In this document: piece after piece, positions 6,569 through 13,010 of the stretch
Position numbering within the stretch: position 1 is the stretch's first letter
Layout: every line of letters begins with the position of its first letter
From: an uncultured Clostridia bacterium
GTDB lineage: Bacteria > Bacillota > Clostridia > TANB77 > CAG-508
Direction: 5' to 3'
Assembly: GCA_934177555.1 (NCBI GenBank)
Contig: CAKPPL010000028.1
Span: 1-13,363 of the forward strand
Length of the DNA: 13,363 nucleotides
Position numbers and translations under genes: made by a program
Notes under the pieces: model-generated
What the model was told of the DNA's origin: nothing
The model's database searches: none
The model's input: only the letters and a program-made list of their open reading frames with translations

Positions 6569-7558
6569 TCAACCTTTCATTGAATTTTCCATAATTTGGA
6601 TAGCATTAGTGGCAGCACCTTTTCTTAGATTATCTGCAACAACCCATAGATTTAGTCCATTTTGTACACTATAATCTTTTCTGATTCTTCCAACAAAAAC
6701 TTCATCATGACCACTAGCTATTTGAGAAGTAGGGTAAATACAATTTTGAATATCATCTTTTACAATAATACCAGGTGATTTTCTTAATATATCAAACACA
6801 TTTTCTAAAGAAAAGTTTTTCTCAAATTCAATATTGATAGATTCTCCATGGCAATTTTTTACTGGAACGCGTACAGCAGTGGCAGTTATAGGTAAATGTG
6901 GATGATTTAAAATCTTTCTTGTTTCATTTATCATTTTCATTTCTTCTTTTGTATATTTGTTTATTAAAAAAGTATCTATTTGTGGTAAACAGTTATCATA
7001 AATAGGATGTGAAAATTTTAATAAAGGCTTATTTAAATCAGTTGTTTTTAAATCTTCTAATGCTAATTTACCAGCACCAGAAACAGCTTGATATGTTGAA
7101 TAAACAATTCTTTTAATTTTAAATTCATCGTCAAGAGGTTTTAAAACAACAACTGCTTGGATGGTAGAACAATTAGGATTAGAAATTATATTTTGATGAT
7201 TTATTGAATCTTTCATATTTACTTCTGGTACAATAAGTGGGACATTTTCATCCATTCTAAATGCACTACTATTATCAATAACAATACATCCTTTTGAAGC
7301 TGCTATAGGAGCAAAATGTTTAGAGACTTCTGCACCAGCAGAGAAAATTGCAAAATCAAATCCAGAATCAAAAGAGATATCAGTTAATTCTTGTAAAATA
7401 TAATCTTTATTAAAGAATGAAATAGTTTTTCCAGCAGATTTTTTTGAACAAAATAAAGTATATTCAATATTTGGAATATTTTTTTCTTCTAATACTTTTA
7501 AAGCTGTTCTTCCAACTAATCCTGTAGCACCAACAAGTGCTAATTTATATTTTTTCAT
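6569..7558 (-). CDS. asd: Aspartate-semialdehyde dehydrogenase
   Basis: Asd reduces aspartyl phosphate to aspartate semialdehyde, supplying DapA and the threonine/methionine branch. The 329-residue protein opens with the NADP-binding loop VGATGLVGRT (9-18). It carries the catalytic cysteine C130 in SNPNCSTIQ, Q157 in YQAVSGAGK, and the base H237 in RVPVKNCHGES, all matching the Gram-positive-type enzyme. An upstream in-frame ATG (7588) would add ten residues, but the excellent AAAGGAGG spaced before ATG 7558 fixes the shorter start. Its last codons (ATG AAA GGT TGA) contain the dapA ribosome binding site. The leader from any promoter in the 117-bp gap to ymdB is too short for a lysine riboswitch. 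Confidence 0.96.
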   Translation of the reverse strand: MKKYKLALVGATGLVGRTALKVLEEKNIPNIEYTLFCSKKSAGKTISFFNKDYILQELTDISFDSGFDFAIFSAGAEVSKHFAPIAASKGCIVIDNSSAFRMDENVPLIVPEVNMKDSINHQNIISNPNCSTIQAVVVLKPLDDEFKIKRIVYSTYQAVSGAGKLALEDLKTTDLNKPLLKFSHPIYDNCLPQIDTFLINKYTKEEMKMINETRKILNHPHLPITATAVRVPVKNCHGESINIEFEKNFSLENVFDILRKSPGIIVKDDIQNCIYPTSQIASGHDEVFVGRIRKDYSVQNGLNLWVVADNLRKGAATNAIQIMENSMKG

Positions 7559-7577
7559 AAATTCCTCCTTTAAAATA

Positions 7578-7607
7578 AATATATTCATGAATTAATAAAA
7601 ATTGCAA
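7578..7607 (-). promoter_or_regulatory. Possible promoter for asd-dapA
   Basis: On the minus strand TTGCAA (7607-7602) and TATATT (7583-7578) are 18 bp apart. The transcript would have a leader of only about 13 nt, beginning at the ribosome binding site. This is the best candidate I see, but it is weak. Confidence 0.35.
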
Positions 7608-7611
7608 AAAC

Positions 7612-7641
7612 TTGACTAATATTATAAAGAAATGTTAAAAT
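7612..7641 (+). promoter_or_regulatory. Sigma-A-type promoter for ymdB
   Basis: TTGACT (7612-7617) and TAAAAT (7636-7641) are 18 bp apart and lie 35 bp upstream of the TTG start. It runs back-to-back with the candidate asd promoter. Confidence 0.6.
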
Positions 7642-7675
7642 AGAAAAGAAAAAATAAAGAAAAGAGGTAAGTAGA

Positions 7676-8449
7676 TTGAAAATATTAGCAGTTGGAGATA
7701 TTGTTGGAGAATCAGGTGTAAAGAAATTAACAGAAGAATTACCTAAAATTATAAAAGAAGAAAAAATAGATTTTGTAATAACAAATGGAGAAAATTCAGC
7801 AGGAGGAATGGGAATAACAGAAAAATTATTTAAAGAAATATTAGGTGCAGGCACAAATGTTGTAACAATGGGTAATCATACTTGGGGGAAAAAAGATATA
7901 TTCAAATTTATAGAGCATGCACAATTATTAAGACCAGCAAATTATCCTAAAGGGGTAGTTGGAAAAGGTTTAGGAATATATACATGTAAAAATAAAAAAA
8001 TTGCTGTCATAAATTTAATGGGAAGAGTAGACTTAAATATTCTTACAGAAAATCCATTTATTATTGCAAAAGAAATGGTAGAAGATTTACAAGGAAAAGT
8101 AGATATAATAGCTATAGATTTTCATGCAGAAGCAACTGCAGAGAAAATTGCAATGGCAAGATCATTAGATGGAAAAATAACACTATTATTTGGAACACAT
8201 ACACATGTACAAACAGGAGACGAACAAATTTTACCAAATGGAACTGGATATATAACAGATTTAGGTATGACAGGTCCAAAAAATTCTGTTATAGGTATGG
8301 ATGTTAAAGCATCATTAAAAAGATTTGAAACAACATTACCAGAAAAATATAGATTAGCAGAAGGAGAATGTATATTAAATGCTGTAATGTTTGAAATAGA
8401 TGATGAAACTAACAAAGTAACAAACTTAAAAAGAATATACTTAAAATAG
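7676..8449 (+). CDS. ymdB: YmdB family metallophosphoesterase (2',3'-cAMP phosphodiesterase-like)
   Basis: YmdB proteins are dinuclear-metal phosphoesterases; the B. subtilis enzyme acts on 2',3'-cyclic AMP and influences the choice between motility and biofilm. The 257-residue protein keeps all the expected ligands: D8 in AVGDIVG, E39 and N40 in TNGENSAGG, N67-H68 in TMGNHTWG, H150 in DFHAEAT, and H175/H177 in GTHTHVQTGD. The length is typical. Translation starts at TTG 7676, eight nt after GAGG; no ATG or GTG fits the conserved N-terminus (KILAVGD). It is followed by spoVS 187 nt downstream with no terminator between, the same order as in B. subtilis, so read-through into spoVS is likely in addition to a separate spoVS promoter. 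Confidence 0.93.
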   Translation: MKILAVGDIVGESGVKKLTEELPKIIKEEKIDFVITNGENSAGGMGITEKLFKEILGAGTNVVTMGNHTWGKKDIFKFIEHAQLLRPANYPKGVVGKGLGIYTCKNKKIAVINLMGRVDLNILTENPFIIAKEMVEDLQGKVDIIAIDFHAEATAEKIAMARSLDGKITLLFGTHTHVQTGDEQILPNGTGYITDLGMTGPKNSVIGMDVKASLKRFETTLPEKYRLAEGECILNAVMFEIDDETNKVTNLKRIYLK

Positions 8450-8508
8450 AATGTAAAAAAATGTAAAAAAGAAAATTAAAAATAAAACTTAATAAAATAG
8501 CGAAAAAC

Positions 8509-8516
8509 TTGTCGAA
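8509..8516 (+). promoter_or_regulatory. Perfect Spo0A-box sequence upstream of spoVS
   Basis: TTGTCGAA contains the full TGTCGAA Spo0A consensus and lies in the ymdB-spoVS gap, about 40 bp upstream of the candidate spoVS -35 element. An AAAACTTG repeat (8504-8511 and 8527-8534) surrounds it with a 23-bp period. A single box by sequence alone is suggestive, not proof. Confidence 0.5.
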
Positions 8517-8554
8517 CAGTGCGATGAAAACTTGAAAAAATTTCCAAAAGATAC

Positions 8555-8583
8555 TAGACAAAAAATCATCTATATTGTAAAAT
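8555..8583 (+). promoter_or_regulatory. Candidate promoter for spoVS
   Basis: TAGACA (8555-8560) and TAAAAT (8578-8583) are 17 bp apart, giving a leader of about 45 nt. The -35 region, read in reverse, also resembles a Spo0A box (TTGTCTAG). A sigma-H promoter, as known for B. subtilis spoVS, was not recognisable. Confidence 0.45.
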
Positions 8584-8636
8584 ACAAAATGTAAAAGTTG
8601 CAACAAAAAATAAAAATTATAGGAGGCAAAAGAAGA

Positions 8637-8900
8637 ATGGAAGTTTTAAAAATTTCATCAAAATCTAATCCAAATTCAATAGCAGGAGCTATAGCAGGAT
8701 TAGTAAAAGAATCAAACAAAGCAGAAATGCAAGCAATAGGAGCAGGAGCTCTAAATCAAGCAGTAAAAGCAGTAGCAATAGCAAGAGGTTTTGTAGCACC
8801 AGCAGGAGTAGACTTAGTATGTATACCAGCTTTTGCAGAAGTCGAAGTAGAAGGAGAAGATAGAACAGGAATAAAACTGATTGTAGAATCAAGAAAATAA
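8637..8900 (+). CDS. spoVS: Stage V sporulation protein S
   Basis: SpoVS is a small Alba-like protein needed for normal spore coat assembly and stage V progression in B. subtilis. The 87-residue product is almost colinear with the Bacillus protein: it starts MEVLKISSKSNPNSIAGAIA and contains AIGAGALNQAVKAVAIARGF (about 38-57) and VAPAGVDLVCIPAF (about 58-71), ending with IKLIVESRK. ATG 8637 follows AGGAGG (8621-8626) at 10-nt spacing; a TTG at 8598 upstream would add 13 non-conserved residues and is rejected. The gene lies downstream of ymdB and ends at a strong terminator. Its upstream region holds a Spo0A box and a candidate promoter. Confidence 0.97.
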   Translation: MEVLKISSKSNPNSIAGAIAGLVKESNKAEMQAIGAGALNQAVKAVAIARGFVAPAGVDLVCIPAFAEVEVEGEDRTGIKLIVESRK

Positions 8901-8905
8901 AGTTA

Positions 8906-8948
8906 AGAGCTAAATAATGAGAAATATCTCATTATTAGCTCTTTTTTG
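8906..8948 (+). terminator. Rho-independent terminator after spoVS
   Basis: A 15-bp stem with one bulged A (8906-8921 with 8928-8942) closes a 6-nt loop and leads into a T6 run ending at 8947. Confidence 0.93.
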
Positions 8949-8949
8949 A

Positions 8950-9006
8950 TATAATCGCTAACCCTTTGAGATTTTCTCCTTTTAGTCGAAAACTCAAATC
9001 GGGCGA
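8950..9006. other. Unexplained imperfect inverted repeat (hairpin 1) in the spoVS-patatin gap
   Basis: CCCTTTGAG (8962-8970) plus TTTTC (8972-8976) pair with GAAAA (8988-8992), CTCAAA (8993-8998) and GGG (9001-9003), leaving an 11-nt loop, one bulged A and a two-base bulge. TCG/CGA (8955-8957, 9004-9006) can extend the base. It is preceded by an extended -10-like TGATATAAT (8947-8955) and is more GC-rich than its surroundings. No coding frame fits. Confidence 0.55.
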
Positions 9007-9046
9007 GAACAAATCAAAGAAAAATTAAATTTTTCTTATTTGTTCT
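9006..9046. repeat. Long near-perfect inverted repeat (hairpin 2) in the spoVS-patatin gap
   Basis: AGAACAAAT (9006-9014) pairs with ATTTGTTCT (9038-9046), and AAGAAAAATT (9017-9026) pairs with AATTTTTCTT (9028-9037) around a single A. One CA bulge at 9015-9016 interrupts about 19 paired bases. No T tract follows, so it is not a standard terminator on the + strand. It ends 9 bp before the -35 of the next gene. Confidence 0.7.
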
Positions 9047-9055
9047 GTACAATAC

Positions 9056-9084
9056 TTGAAATGAAAAATAAAAAGATATATAAT
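9056..9084 (+). promoter_or_regulatory. Strong sigma-A promoter for the patatin-like gene
   Basis: TTGAAA (9056-9061) and a perfect TATAAT (9079-9084) are 17 bp apart. Transcription should begin near 9091, immediately at the AAAGGAGG ribosome binding site, giving a leader of only about 16 nt before GTG 9107. Confidence 0.75.
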
Positions 9085-9106
9085 CATGCAAAAGGAGGGG
9101 CTAAAA

Positions 9107-10258
9107 GTGGACCAAAAAGAATATGGATTAGTACTAGCAGGAGGAGGAACTAAAGGAGCATATCAAGTAGGAATGTGGAAAGCATTATGCGAATTACAAA
9201 TAAATATAAAAGCAATAGTAGGAGCATCTATAGGAGCATTAAATGGAGCATTATTTTTACAAGATGATTTTTTTTCAATGGAAAAAATGTATGAAAATAT
9301 ATCAATTAATAACATAATGAAAGTAGATGGAGTTGATGAAAATAAAAATATATTTGACTTATCTAATATATTTAATTTAGCATCTAATTATACAAAGCAA
9401 AAAGGAATTGATAATAAACCATTAAGAGAAATGATTAATAAATATATAGATATGGAAAAACTATATAATTCACAAATAGATTTTGGGTTAGTAACATATT
9501 CTGTAAAAAATAGAACACCTTTACAAAAATTTAAAAATGAAATACCAAAAAATCAAATGGTAGATTATCTACTTGCAAGTGCATGTTTTCCTATATTTAA
9601 ACCACAGATAATAGATGGAGAAGAATACTATGATGGAGGATTATATGATAACATACCATCAAATATGTTAATTGAAAAGGGATACAAAAATATCATAATA
9701 GCAGATATAGCAGGAATAGGATTTAGTAAAAAAAGTGTTAATAAAGATGTATATATAAAGGTTTTATCACCATCAGAAGATTTAGGAGGAACATTTGAAT
9801 TTAATCATGAAAGAATTTTAAATAATATAAAATTAGGATATTTAGACACAATGAGAAATTTTAATAAATTACAAGGTCATATATATTATTTTAAAACAGA
9901 AGAATTTGCAAAAATGTTAGAAGCATTTAATTTACAAACAATTTATGGGTTAGAATATGCAGCACAAATATATCAAATGTATAAATATAGAGAATATACA
10001 TTTGAAGAATTTATTGAAGAACTTTATAAAAGACATGCAGAAGCAGAAAAAATATATGAAAAAATGAAAAAAGAAAATCTTATTGAAATTGGAAAAAGAG
10101 TAAATAAGTTATTTGACAAAGGATTAGGAATTTGTTTAGTAAAAGATTTATATATGGATAGACCAGCATCAAAAGTTTCAAATTATATGCTTAATTTTGT
10201 GAAAGATTATATAGTATCAGCAAAAGCATTAATAGAATTAAAAAATTATATGAGATAG
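9107..10258 (+). CDS. Patatin-like phospholipase family protein
   Basis: This is a predicted serine lipid acyl hydrolase of the patatin family, 383 residues. The oxyanion-hole loop LAGGGTKGAYQVG is at 10-22. The nucleophile motif GASIGALNG (39-47) gives S41, and the partner aspartate is D176 in YYDGGLYDNIP, so the Ser-Asp dyad is complete. The patatin core ends near 240. The remaining 140 residues are a helical, Lys/Glu-rich extension of unknown role. No signal peptide or membrane helix is evident, so it is probably cytoplasmic or peripheral. The start is GTG 9107, eight nt after AAAGGAGG; the in-frame ATG at 9086 lies upstream of the predicted transcription start and is rejected. The substrate is unknown. 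Confidence 0.9.
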   Translation: MDQKEYGLVLAGGGTKGAYQVGMWKALCELQINIKAIVGASIGALNGALFLQDDFFSMEKMYENISINNIMKVDGVDENKNIFDLSNIFNLASNYTKQKGIDNKPLREMINKYIDMEKLYNSQIDFGLVTYSVKNRTPLQKFKNEIPKNQMVDYLLASACFPIFKPQIIDGEEYYDGGLYDNIPSNMLIEKGYKNIIIADIAGIGFSKKSVNKDVYIKVLSPSEDLGGTFEFNHERILNNIKLGYLDTMRNFNKLQGHIYYFKTEEFAKMLEAFNLQTIYGLEYAAQIYQMYKYREYTFEEFIEELYKRHAEAEKIYEKMKKENLIEIGKRVNKLFDKGLGICLVKDLYMDRPASKVSNYMLNFVKDYIVSAKALIELKNYMR

Positions 10259-10287
10259 TTCACAAAAAATTCACACAATTATTATAT
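10259..10287 (+). promoter_or_regulatory. Weak candidate promoter for the DUF308 gene
   Basis: TTCACA (10259-10264) and TTATAT (10282-10287) are 17 bp apart; TTCACA is repeated 11 bp downstream. Read-through from the patatin gene is equally possible because no T-tailed terminator separates them. Confidence 0.3.
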
Positions 10288-10300
10288 GATAATAAAAAGT

Positions 10301-10342
10301 TTATAAGTTAATCTTTAAAACTTATAATAAGGCAAAGCCTTA
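10301..10342 (+). other. Two tandem leader hairpins before the DUF308 gene
   Basis: TTATAAGTT (10301-10309) pairs with AACTTATAA (10319-10327), and immediately after it TAAGGC (10328-10333) pairs with GCCTTA (10337-10342) around AAA. Neither is followed by a T run. The second ends 5 nt before the ribosome binding site. Confidence 0.55.
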
Positions 10343-10356
10343 AGAATGGAGGAAAT

Positions 10357-10899
10357 ATGATACTAGATTATTTAAAAAAGTATGAGAAAGAATCAATAAT
10401 TACATCTTTAATTTTAGTAATAGTTTCAATATTTTTGATACTAAAGCCAGAAATAGCGCTATCAACAGCAGTTGCAGTATTTGGAGTAATATTTTTACTT
10501 GATGGAATAGTAAACATTATTTCATACATATTTGCAACTCCAGAAGTAAGAGCATTTAGTAATGAATTAGTAATAGGAATATTATTAGCAATTATTGGAA
10601 CTATAATATTATGTAATAATTTTTTATTTGTTTCAATTATACCTATAATGACAGGTATATGGTTAATAATAAGAAGTATTGTAAAATTTCAATTATCAAT
10701 AAACTTAAAATCAGCTTTATATGAAAATTGGGGATGGTTATTAATATCATCACTAATAATGTTAATGTTTGGAATAATAATAATAGCACATCCATTTGGG
10801 GCAATTTTTACGATGACAAGATTTTTAGGAATAATTTTGGCAATTTCTCAAATATGTGATATAATTGAAAGCATATATATTTTATCAAAAGTAAAATAA
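10357..10899 (+). CDS. DUF308/HdeD family membrane protein
   Basis: The 180-residue protein is six predicted transmembrane helices with very short loops (roughly 14-32, 37-58, 70-87, 90-107, 125-144 and 152-174), the usual size and layout of DUF308/HdeD proteins. E. coli HdeD is tied to acid resistance, but the clostridial relatives have no known role. Family-like features are paired helices with Gly and an acidic residue in helix 2 (FGVIFLLDGIVNII) and the equivalent TGIWLIIRSIVKF later. ATG 10357 has GGAGG only 4 nt upstream, which is tight but the only workable site. ylmH follows 22 nt downstream, so the two are likely cotranscribed. The family call is by topology and general pattern. Confidence 0.75.
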   Translation: MILDYLKKYEKESIITSLILVIVSIFLILKPEIALSTAVAVFGVIFLLDGIVNIISYIFATPEVRAFSNELVIGILLAIIGTIILCNNFLFVSIIPIMTGIWLIIRSIVKFQLSINLKSALYENWGWLLISSLIMLMFGIIIIAHPFGAIFTMTRFLGIILAISQICDIIESIYILSKVK

Positions 10900-10921
10900 A
10901 TAACACTTCGAAAGGAACAAA

Positions 10922-11725
10922 ATGATGAATAAAGAACTTTTAAATGAATATAAGCAAAAAGAAGATAAAATTTTATTAGCACAATTATTAGATAAATTTG
11001 AATTAGCTGAAAAAAAGAATAAAATACAACATACAGATTTTTTAAATATGGCAGAAATAGAATTATCTCAAAAATTTATAAATAAGCAAAATTTAGAAAA
11101 TTATATATGTTATGGAGGATATGAGCAAGCAGAAAGAAAAATATTTATAATATATCCTGAAAAGTTTAATAAAGAAGTAATATTAAAAAATTTAAAAGAA
11201 ATTATGCAAATAATAAGAATTGAATTACCAGAAGATTTAAAAGGAAAATATACTCATAGAGATTATTTAGGAGCAATAATAAAACTTGGAATATCAAGAG
11301 AAAAAATAGGAGATATTATAGTAGATGAAACAGGAGCAGATATAATAATAGACAAAGATGTTGAAAAATTTTTAAAAGATAATTTAGGACAATTAACAAG
11401 ATTTGAAAAGTCTAAAATTACAGTTGAAAGAATAGAAGATTTAAGAAAAGTAAAAATAAATAAACAAGAATTAGAAATTATTGTTTCATCATTAAGACTA
11501 GATAATGTTATTTCAGAATTAGCAAGATGTTCTAGAAATAAAGCAATAGACATAATAAATATGGAAAGAGTATTTATAAATTTTCAAAATGAAACTAAAA
11601 AGACAAAGCAAATAAAGCCAGGAGATATGATAACAATTAGAGGAAAAGGTCGATTCTATATAAAAGATCTTATAGGTCAAACAAAAAGTGGTCGAACAAT
11701 ATTAAAAATAGAAAAATTCGTGTAA
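10922..11725 (+). CDS. ylmH: YlmH-family S4 domain RNA-binding protein
   Basis: YlmH proteins bind RNA through a C-terminal S4 domain; in B. subtilis YlmH has been linked to ribosome-associated quality control and to division-cluster genes. The 267-residue protein has the YlmH signature HRDYLGAIIKLGISREKIGD (112-131), a following DIIVDETGADIII strand pair, and an S4 domain at about 188-245 (LRLDNVISELARCSRNKA, then KPGDMITIRGKGRF). Two ATGs stand in tandem (10922, 10925). AAAGGA at 10911-10916 suits the second slightly better, so the true product may be one residue shorter. In B. subtilis and many Clostridia ylmH sits in sepF-ylmG-ylmH-divIVA. Here it lies behind a DUF308 gene, outside that cluster. 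Confidence 0.9.
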   Translation: MMNKELLNEYKQKEDKILLAQLLDKFELAEKKNKIQHTDFLNMAEIELSQKFINKQNLENYICYGGYEQAERKIFIIYPEKFNKEVILKNLKEIMQIIRIELPEDLKGKYTHRDYLGAIIKLGISREKIGDIIVDETGADIIIDKDVEKFLKDNLGQLTRFEKSKITVERIEDLRKVKINKQELEIIVSSLRLDNVISELARCSRNKAIDIINMERVFINFQNETKKTKQIKPGDMITIRGKGRFYIKDLIGQTKSGRTILKIEKFV

Positions 11726-11755
11726 AAAAGAAGCATATAAAAAATGCTTCTTTTT
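11725..11755. terminator. Bidirectional terminator between ylmH and rimI
   Basis: A 12-bp perfect stem (11725-11736 with 11744-11755; core GAAGCAT/ATGCTTC) flanked by A5 and T5 closes a 7-nt loop. The stem overlaps the ylmH stop and abuts the rimI stop, and works on both strands. Confidence 0.92.
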
Positions 11756-12191
11756 ATAGTAAATCAAATTTAGTCATAATTATTGCATCAGTAGTATTGT
11801 TATAATATTTTTTTCTTATGCCTAAGTTTTGAAAACCAAATTTTTTATATAAATTTATTGCAGGAGTATTTGAAACATTGACCTCAAGAGTAAGAGATTT
11901 TTGATTTAAGTCTACACATAACTCAATTAAAGCATCTAATAGTTCGCCACCAATTCCATGGCCTCTATGAGATTTTTTTACAACAATATTATTAATAGTG
12001 GCTTCATCTAAACAAACAGATATTCCTGCAAAACCAACAACTTCATCATTCTCTTTTGCTATAATATATGTTGTATTTGGGTTTTCAAGTTCTTGTTTTA
12101 ATACATTATAACTCCAAAAATTATCAAAATCAGAATATAGTGAATTTTTCATTAGTTCTAAATCATCTAAAGTCATTTTCATTATTTCCAT
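11754..12191 (-). CDS. rimI: RimI-like GNAT N-acetyltransferase
   Basis: RimI acetylates the N-terminus of ribosomal protein S18 in E. coli; clostridial homologues are annotated by similarity. The 145-residue protein has the GNAT fold signature: the acetyl-CoA loop HRGHGIGGELL (75-85), then LTLEVNVSNTPAINLYKKFGF, and RKKYYNN-TTDAIIM near the end, all typical of RimI. ATG 12191 is chosen because AAGGGA at 12206-12201 is 9 nt upstream; a longer TTG reading into tsaB is not needed. The tsaB stop and this ATG are separated by one nucleotide, so the two genes are translationally coupled. The tsaB-rimI pairing is common in Firmicutes and supports the name. Confidence 0.92.
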   Translation of the reverse strand: MEIMKMTLDDLELMKNSLYSDFDNFWSYNVLKQELENPNTTYIIAKENDEVVGFAGISVCLDEATINNIVVKKSHRGHGIGGELLDALIELCVDLNQKSLTLEVNVSNTPAINLYKKFGFQNLGIRKKYYNNTTDAIIMTKFDLL

Positions 12192-12192
12192 A

Positions 12193-12876
12193 TTATTTTT
12201 TCCCTTCTTTTTCAAGAGCTCTTTCAGCTTGAGATTTTCTCAAATATAGTGGCATAATTGATGTATTAATATTATTAATATAAGTATTATATCCAGCAAT
12301 TCCTAAAGAATAACTACTTAAGTCATTTTTGTCACAGAAAGAACAGTTAGATAAGTTGGATTCTAATATATTTTTATAAGAAACGGCTCCATCTCCGACA
12401 AATGTTATATCATTATATTGTTTTAACAAATTTATTACATCATATATATTTTGAAAAGATAAATCACCAATTTGAGTATATGTATTATTTGTAGAGTTAA
12501 ATAAACCAAAATAAGTATTTTCATTTTTGGCATCTATTAGACTACAAATAATTCCATCATTTTTCACATTATAAGCTAGAGCTTCTAAAGAGCTAATGCC
12601 AACACAGTGTATATTAGTTAAACAATCTTGAAAAGCTAAAACAGTTCCAACTCCGATTCTTATACCTGTAAATGAACCAGGACCTTTATCACATACAATT
12701 AAATTTATATCATCTAATTTTAAATTGGTTTCATCTAGAATTGTTTCGATAAGTGGCATGATTTTTTCTGAATGATTTCTTGCGTCATTAACAATTAATT
12801 CTTTTATACAATTAGTATTTTCTAATATTGCAACAGTACATAAATTGCTTGCTGTATCTATACTTAATATTTTCAT
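12193..12876 (-). CDS. tsaB: tRNA t6A biosynthesis protein TsaB
   Basis: TsaB partners TsaD and TsaE in adding the threonylcarbamoyl group to A37 of ANN-decoding tRNAs. The 227-residue protein opens with ILSIDTASNLCTVAI, has NHSEKIMPLI (34-43) and the hallmark KGPGSFTGIRIGVG (64-77). Length is typical. The start is ATG 12876, preceded by AGAGAGG; an upstream ATG 12918 in frame would add 14 unrelated residues and overlaps the promoter. It has its own strong promoter and forms a two-gene operon with rimI. tsaE, which often precedes tsaB, and tsaD, which often follows rimI, are not adjacent here. Confidence 0.96.
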   Translation of the reverse strand: MKILSIDTASNLCTVAILENTNCIKELIVNDARNHSEKIMPLIETILDETNLKLDDINLIVCDKGPGSFTGIRIGVGTVLAFQDCLTNIHCVGISSLEALAYNVKNDGIICSLIDAKNENTYFGLFNSTNNTYTQIGDLSFQNIYDVINLLKQYNDITFVGDGAVSYKNILESNLSNCSFCDKNDLSSYSLGIAGYNTYINNINTSIMPLYLRKSQAERALEKEGKK

Positions 12877-12898
12877 AATTACCTCTCTTTTCCACATT

Positions 12899-12927
12899 AT
12901 TATACAATAATTAAGCATTATTTACAA
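12899..12927 (-). promoter_or_regulatory. Sigma-A-type promoter for tsaB-rimI
   Basis: On the minus strand TTGTAA (12927-12922) and a perfect TATAAT (12904-12899) are 17 bp apart, 22 bp upstream of the tsaB ATG. The leader is about 15-16 nt. Confidence 0.7.
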
Positions 12928-12965
12928 TAGATTTTACATAAAATAAAAAGAATGTAAGGTACATT

Positions 12966-12994
12966 TTGATATATATTGTCATAATATATATTAG
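12966..12994 (+). promoter_or_regulatory. Weak candidate promoter for the Cys-tipped membrane protein gene
   Basis: TTGATA (12966-12971) has TATTAG at 17-bp spacing or TATATT at 15-bp spacing. The region is almost all A/T, so the exact -10 is uncertain. Confidence 0.35.
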
Positions 12995-13010
12995 TACTGG
13001 AGGTGCTAAT

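Noticed and set aside
7559..7675. Lysine riboswitch in front of asd-dapA
   Set aside because: The whole gap to the divergent ymdB is 117 bp, with no conserved aptamer elements, too short for the L box.
7585..7854. Open frame on the minus strand overlapping the start of ymdB
   Set aside because: It lies antisense to the conserved YmdB N-terminus and would overlap the asd promoter region; no ribosome binding site.
8451..8470. Perfect tandem copy of ATGTAAAAAA after the ymdB stop
   Set aside because: It is only two 10-bp units in very A-rich DNA, probably slippage; no function evident.
8689..8892. Leucine-rich open frame antisense to spoVS
   Set aside because: It is an artefact of the GCA/GTA-rich spoVS codons read backwards; spoVS itself is unmistakable.
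8904..9055. CRISPR array or transposon remnant in the spoVS-patatin gap
   Set aside because: There are no repeated units with spacers and no transposase fragment or target-site duplication; the structure is two unrelated inverted repeats.
9086..9106. ATG 9086 as start of the patatin-like protein
   Set aside because: It lies upstream of the predicted transcription start, and the AAAGGAGG it would translate is the real ribosome binding site for GTG 9107.
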